From Synanceia verrucosa (taxonomy: Eukaryota; Chordata; Actinopteri; Perciformes; Synanceiidae): a stretch of 64,000 nucleotides of DNA. The notes under the pieces were generated by a model, which saw only the letters and a list, made by a program, of their open reading frames with translations, ran no database searches and was not told the DNA's origin. Below are positions 58,978 to 64,000 of the stretch, piece by piece. The stretch lies in assembly GCA_029721515.1 (NCBI GenBank), contig CM056561.1, positions 6,720,001 through 6,784,000 of the forward strand. The letters run 5' to 3'. A program made the translations under genes and the position numbers. How positions within the stretch are numbered: position 1 is the first letter of the stretch; each line of letters begins with the position of its first letter.

Positions 58978-61968
58978 GCTTTTATGGTAGTCCAGAGACA
59001 AAAAAAATAGCATTCCAAATTATCTTGTTAATGTCAAGTTATTTACCAAGAAAAAAAAAAAAAAAAAAAAAGGGGGAAACGGGAGAGCTGAGCAATTAAT
59101 TTACAGTCTTTAAATTATATTTTACCAATCAAAAATGTCAGCCTCAGGGTTGTTATTCAATAGATAATTTTTAACTTTGCTCAGTCATCATCCTTCTTTT
59201 AGACTGAAGTAGCTTAATGTATCACATATATTTTAAAATCTCTATTGCACAATACAGCAAATTAACTATTTTCTTAATTAACTAGCAACCAAATTGAAAT
59301 GTTAAATTTAAAAAATATTTATGGTCTATTTTCAACTGCTTAGCATTTTTAGTGATTTAAAATGAAATATAAATGTCAACGTATTATATCGTCCAAAAAA
59401 AAGCCCTTTTGGTAATGAGATTTTCATACAAACCATGCCAGAATATGAATGTAAATGTATTTAAGAAAATATTTAAGGCATTTTGGAAGTTTCGGTTTGT
59501 AATAAATAAATAGAAATGCAAGCTACAACAAACCAGTTAAGATTACATAGTATTTCAAAAATACTTTAATAACTTGTCTCATCCAGACATTGAACACAGC
59601 TGACAAAGGTCCACTCCTGTTTGTAAAGCGTCATCACAATCAACATTTTCTCTTGAACTGCAGATGTAGAGGCACTGTCCAGAAATTATATCCTAACATT
59701 CTGATGTCCATGGATCTGAAAGTGCCAGATAGAAGGATCACCACAGCTGTAGCTTATGATGGTGGTAAGATCAGTGTTCAGGGCTCTTTCATGACAGGAC
59801 CTGTTACGCAATATGAATTACATGCATCTCTGCTCTGACCATGATACAGAAACTCTGTAATGCCAATAAAAAAAAAATTAATAAAAAAAAAAACAAATAT
59901 TGTAACTGTTATTGTTGCCACTTATTTCTTTCAATCACAATTTAATGACCAGATTTCTTATGAACAACTGTTTTATGACACACTTATTTATAAAAAAAAA
60001 AAAAATAGAAAAAATAATAAAATATGAGCCCAAGCGCTGCTGTTGTTATCAGGCATTAAACCATCCATTCAATTATCTTAAATGGCTAAAAGAGAAAAAG
60101 TATGACTGGACACATATGCAGCGTATTAAACAACTAGTCAAGAGAGTCACTGATCAGAGGCCTGTACCACGAAGCAAGTTCAACACAACCAGTATCTGAT
60201 GTAACCAACCACAACACCCTCGATCAAGAGGTCCTGCAACAACGGTACAACTCGAAATCAATCCACGGTTTCTCAGCCTGGCTATGAGTGCGCTCACAGG
60301 GATGGTGTTCACATAAGATCTGAAAGGAAATCTACTTACCTCTTTGAATTATGTTCTTATATATATTTCAGATTTGCTCCTAAGTCTGTTTCACATCGTT
60401 GTCGAGGTTGCAGCTGGGGAAAAAAAAGCTGAAATATTGTCACGCATGACAATACATCCAAGCTACACAATAATTTAAGAACATGTACTGTACTTGAAGT
60501 CAGATCTATTGTTTTCTAGATGGGTCAGTGATCTTATAAACTTTTATATTTATGCATACTTATGCAACTCTGTGGTTTCTAGCCTGGACTAGGGATGATT
60601 AACTTCTGTGGAATTTTTGTAATGTTTTACTGGTGTAAAATATTATCAAATTGATGACATTTGGCTAATCTACTCTGGTACTCTACAACACTGTGCAGAA
60701 AAAAGAAAGCTGACTCACTTATTAGCATGTTGCTTTCCCCAGTGTAGTGTAAATGATAATAACTTGTATAGACTTGTGTTCTTGCCGACATCCAATCCAG
60801 GATTTTAATCAACTCTAGTGTTCAGCTTAAGTTACCACGACGAAATACCCCAGAAAGAAGTGAACCACCATCACAGGGAAGAACACTCAGGGTTAAATCT
60901 GAAGTGACCCCACCAACCCCACATCCTGCTTCATAGTACAGGCTGAGGACATCTGAGCTGGAAAGTTTTATTAAAATGTTTATGCGCACTATAGGCCTAT
61001 AAGCTGTCTGAATATTAATAAGGCTGTGCGCACTGTGTGTCTCCATTCTGCGTCGACCCCAGAAAAGTGCAGATTCAGTACACAGTGATGCGTAACGACT
61101 GTATACTGCATCTGAATCGACGGCAGCGTTCAGGCAGGAGGCTTGTTTGAGGATGGCGTTGGTGGGAGAGTTTAGTGTGTTGGAGCCAGTGTGAGCGTGA
61201 CTGAGAGTGTTGTGTCCACGACAATAGACCACTGTCTCCAGTGCCGGCTTAAGCTATCGCCATGGAAAACAGACAGAGCGAGGTGCAGTTCAAAACCGCT
61301 CCACACAAACAGCCACTGCTGCTTCAGTTTACGTACGTTCCAGTGGACTATTACAGTGAACACGCTTTAAATCTAGTCCTTTATGTCAGAAGAGAAAGCT
61401 GGGCTCTGCTGACTCAGCATGTGGTGAAATAGGACAGGATGTAAAATGAACAGCGTTGCGACCTATAGGTAGATCCTGACTGAAGCCGACTTGTAAAAGG
61501 AAACAGAGTGGAATACATGAAAAGAACCAGCAGCTCCATAATATTAAAGTAATTCTTAAAACCATTTATGTGAGCTACAAGACCCTTCTCTGTAAACAAT
61601 CATAACACAGACATGATATATTTGTAAAGTATATGCACATATAAATACAAACATACATTCATATAGGAGGAAGGGACAGGACCTTCACACAAACAGGCCG
61701 GTGTGCTGGTGGAGGAAAACAAACAGAAACCAAAGTGGGTGAGTAGCAGAGGAAATGGTTAAAAAAAGAAAGAAAAAGGGGGAAAAAAGGCTGATTTGTT
61801 TTGCTTTTAAACAGGTGTGTCAGTCTTTCATATTCTCCCGTGGCATATCTGCAACTGTGAAGTAAGTATAGTCCACGGAAGCCATTGACTTAAGGTTTCT
61901 CTACGTTTGCTCTGTGTGTAAAGGGGAGTCCTCCCTCGGCTGCCTGTTGGCTGACAAACTCCGTCCCT
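58978..61968. other. Region between mov10 copy 2 and rhoc
   Basis: AT-rich DNA containing a poly(A) run at about 59050-59070, one unrecognised exon-like ORF (59587-59838), and a GGCCTGTACCACGAAGCAAG phrase near 60161 that resembles the end of a fish DNA transposon. The part nearest rhoc probably includes its 3' UTR, since rhoc is transcribed leftwards. The last poly(A) signal was not fixed. Confidence 0.45.
59587..59838 (+). CDS. Unrecognised terminal-exon-like ORF
   Basis: An open frame of about 83 codons follows a plausible acceptor (CTCATCCAG), ends at TGA 59836-59838, and is followed 26 bases later by AATAAA (59865) and A-rich sequence. The product contains GPLLFVKRHHNQHFLLNCRC, then VPDRRITTAVAYDGGKISVQ, and ends YELHASLL. 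Residue composition looks like protein rather than random AT-rich reading. I do not recognise the family, and no partner exon was identified nearby. It could be the last exon of an undescribed gene, or the 3' end of a retrocopy given the A-rich tail. Confidence 0.35.
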   Translation, partial: TLNTADKGPLLFVKRHHNQHFLLNCRCRGTVQKLYPNILMSMDLKVPDRRITTAVAYDGGKISVQGSFMTGPVTQYELHASLL

Positions 61969-62142
61969 TCACAGTAGCTGGCAGCCGCTCCTCTTCTTGC
62001 GCTTGCGGACCTGCAGCGCTGCTCTGGTGGCCATCTCAAACACCTCCCGCACGCCATCCTTGGTCTTGGCGGAGCACTCCAGGTAGCCAAAGGCACTGAT
62101 GCGGTTGGCCATGTCTCTGCCCTCCTCAGACTTAACAGGCTC
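61969..62142 (-). CDS. rhoc: rhoc last coding exon with CAAX box
   Basis: Acceptor CTCCAG on the minus strand, stop TGA at 61969-61971. Encodes 57 residues ending in a polybasic stretch and CQLL. Confidence 0.95.
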   Translation of the reverse strand, partial: EPVKSEEGRDMANRISAFGYLECSAKTKDGVREVFEMATRAALQVRKRKKRSGCQLL

Positions 62143-63487
62143 CTGGAGATTTAATGTAGAGACAGTGGGTTAAAGCAGCACTGTGGGTGTGGACGTTTGT
62201 TCATTTACTGGACTGTACTGAAAAAAATAACTCTTATATGCGTACATGCGATTGATCTGTGAAAACAAACAGGTTCCTGTCTTACACACACCTGTTTCAT
62301 TTTAGCCAGCTCCCTGCGTGTGTGTTCATCATTCCTCAGGTCCTTCTTGTTACCCACGAGAATGATTGGGACATTGGGACAAAAGTGTTTCACTTCAGGC
62401 GTCCATTTCTCAGGAATGTTCTCTACAAGAACAGAAAACAACATGAGAAAAACAAGTCGTTGTGCGGCAAATTCCAGGCTTTTTCCCTACAAGGACAGTT
62501 GGGAGAGCCTTCGCCGTTTCCCATGTGACTGTACAGACAAAAACAGTGAGAGGTCCCTGACCCTTTGCTGATACACGAACAAGTAGATGCTCTGCTGTGA
62601 TAGGGTGAGAATGCCATCTGGGAGAAAACCCCAGGACTGAAGTCTTACTAAACAAGACATGCTTGAGACCACATGAATCAGATGAACATTGATGTGACAT
62701 ATTGTAAAGATAATCTTTACTCCACACACATCAACAGCATCTAGGTTATAATCTGGAAATGTGTTTGTTCATTTTGTTGTCTTTTAACATGGAAACAACT
62801 GAATTAAAATGCATCCATTAATTTAAGTGCCTTTTAGGGATACAATCTATCAGTTCTATCATGGATACGCTACTATACTGTCTATAGGTTGTTCAATCAA
62901 CTACTAATTGACTTAAAAATGTATGTTTTACTGTATTTCCTTACAACTAATTAATCTCATTGCTGTAGCTGAGAAACACTTGTGTATGAAGTGTGAATTT
63001 CATTTACTGACTAAACCTGAACAGGACTAACAATAATTAACTGTTATGCTTGTCTTGATAGCATCAGTAAGATTCATTTCAACACCAATAATGTAATCAT
63101 ACTCCTGAATGGACACCATCTGAAGAAGCATTAAATTTTCATTAAATGGGTTATTATATGCGTTGCGACTGCACACAGACAGAAAAAAGGGTGATGGAAT
63201 GGAAAGAACATAAATTATCAAGAAGAGGGGAACCTATAGGTTTTTACTGCTTTGACAGAGAGTTGGACAGAAAATGTGGACACTTAATGGCACTTTACCC
63301 AGATGCCTTCCTTCCACTTCCTCTCACTGTCAGTCTTATGTTGAGTATCAGTGTGTGCAACCTTACCTAAACTGTCGGGGCTATCTATGGAGAAGCACAT
63401 CAGGATAACATCTGTGTCAGGGTAGGAGAGGGGCCTCAGCCTGTCATAGTCTTCTTGACCTGCGGTATCCCACAATGCTAACTCCAC
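61969..63487 (-). CDS. rhoc: RhoC/RhoA-class small GTPase, last three coding exons (partial)
   Basis: Small GTPase that switches effectors of the actin cytoskeleton (ROCK, formins) at the plasma membrane. Exons read right to left: 63367-63487 (VELALWDTAGQEDYDRLRPL and on to DSPDSL), 62292-62422 (ENIPEKWTPEVKHFCPNVPI, then the NKKD guanine-specificity motif), 61969-62142 (EPVKSEEGRD, the ECSAK base-binding motif, C-terminus). Junctions are GT-AG and in phase, 141 residues plus the stop. The G3 motif DTAGQ is intact. The C-terminus is basic (RKRKKRSG) and ends CQLL, a CAAX box whose final Leu predicts geranylgeranylation. The first coding exon (P-loop and switch I) lies beyond 64000. The sequence alone fits either RhoA or RhoC; mov10 next door favours RhoC. 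Confidence 0.93.
62292..62422 (-). CDS. rhoc: rhoc exon with NKKD motif
   Basis: Acceptor TTGTAG, donor GTGTGT on the minus strand. Encodes the Rho-specific insert region DLRNDEHTRRELAKMKQ after VGNKKD. Confidence 0.95.
63367..63487 (-). CDS. rhoc: rhoc exon with G3 motif
   Basis: Minus-strand acceptor CTCAG, donor GTAAGG. Encodes 40 codons plus one base including DTAGQEDYDRLRPLSYP (switch II). Confidence 0.95.
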
Positions 63488-63884
63488 CTGAGAAAGAAGA
63501 AGAAAAAGCAAAGACCACAGTTTAAGTTACATTATTTCGACAGGTTAGCCCCACTTCATCTAGAGCAGGGTGAAGAGGTGGAGACAAAGAGAACACAACA
63601 GGAACAGAGGCAGAATAACAGTAGAGCGGAAGAAAACAAACAAACAAGAGAATTAAAAACAATTCACAATTCATCAGGCGTAAAAAGCAGCTCTCCAGAG
63701 GTGGAGATGGTTCCCACGGTACTTTCTTAGGCTGTTAATCAAACTGGTAGCAGTCCCAGAGTGCAAATGCCCAGCAAAAAAGTGCTTGAGCTCAGTGAGG
63801 TATGCAGCACATGTCCATGTAGGAATATCTTCTACAATACAAGCATGCATCATGTGTTCTTTTTTTAACTGTAGATGTCTCCTA
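63488..63884 (-). other. rhoc: rhoc intron upstream of the DTAGQ exon
   Basis: About 400 bases of intronic sequence with no exon. The P-loop exon expected next on the minus strand is not found before the window ends. Confidence 0.6.
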
Positions 63885-64000
63885 ACTCACAATTGTGATC
63901 GATTTGCAGGTGAGGCAGGTGGTGTATATGTCTTGCAGGGATGGGAGTGGTGCACTGATGATCTTCCTGGCTGTGTTCACTATGCGCTGCAAGGCTCTCC
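63885..64000 (-). mobile_element. LINE reverse-transcriptase C-terminal fragment
   Basis: On the minus strand a frame running off the window end reads RALQRIVNTARKIISAPLPS then LQDIYTTC. This is the pattern found near the C-terminus of L2/CR1-type LINE ORF2 proteins in fish. The frame ends at a stop near 63886. It lies in a rhoc intron and continues past the window edge. Confidence 0.55.

Noticed and set aside
61822..61968. Possibility that the GTPase is RhoB
   Set aside because: RhoB is normally a single-exon gene with a different C-terminus; this gene has the RhoA/RhoC intron positions and a polybasic CQLL end.
1..64000. Search for prokaryote-type systems (operons, CRISPR arrays, phage or defence islands)
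   Set aside because: Introns, SINEs, microsatellites and vertebrate genes throughout; no direct-repeat/spacer arrays or operons.

Overview
The window is vertebrate nuclear DNA, most probably from a ray-finned (teleost) fish. It has split genes with GT-AG introns, many long CA/TG microsatellites, and teleost-type SINE, hAT, piggyBac-like and LINE remnants. It carries a wnt2b / mov10 / rhoc neighbourhood. The human counterpart (chromosome 1p13) has WNT2B, ST7L, CAPZA1, MOV10 and RHOC in that order; no st7l or capza1 exon was seen here.

Layout. 1-11.7 kb: non-coding upstream DNA with microsatellites and one LINE-tail repeat. 11.74-19.95 kb (+): wnt2b, five coding exons, a complete 391-residue secreted Wnt ligand. 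20-33 kb: wnt2b 3' UTR and intergenic DNA with one long-TIR DNA transposon and a few candidate regulatory motifs. 33.06-42.2 kb (+): first mov10-like RNA helicase copy, 21 coding exons. It lacks the family's first two exons, and an in-frame TAG in exon 19 falls just before helicase motif VI. 42.2-47.6 kb: a pile of nested transposon and LTR-like remnants, enclosing a duplicated mov10 5' end (5' UTR, exon 1, intron 1, most of exon 2). 47.64-57.81 kb (+): second mov10 copy, 23 coding exons, complete at 1004 residues with all helicase motifs. 57.9-58.97 kb: a non-autonomous hAT element with a perfect 8-bp target duplication and a truncated SINE inside it. 59.59-59.84 kb: an unrecognised terminal-exon-like ORF. 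61.97-63.49 kb (-): the last three coding exons of a rhoc/rhoa-class GTPase; its first coding exon lies beyond the window.

The genes are independent units held together by conserved synteny: a morphogen, a cytoplasmic Upf1-like RNA helicase linked in the family to Argonaute, mRNA decay and retroelement control, and a membrane-anchored small GTPase. The most unusual part is the mov10 array: one intact copy, one apparently truncated copy, and one orphan 5' end that could be debris or an alternative first exon for the intact copy. Exon boundaries were assigned by hand from reading phase, splice dinucleotides and comparison between the two copies. They are internally consistent but not backed by transcripts.
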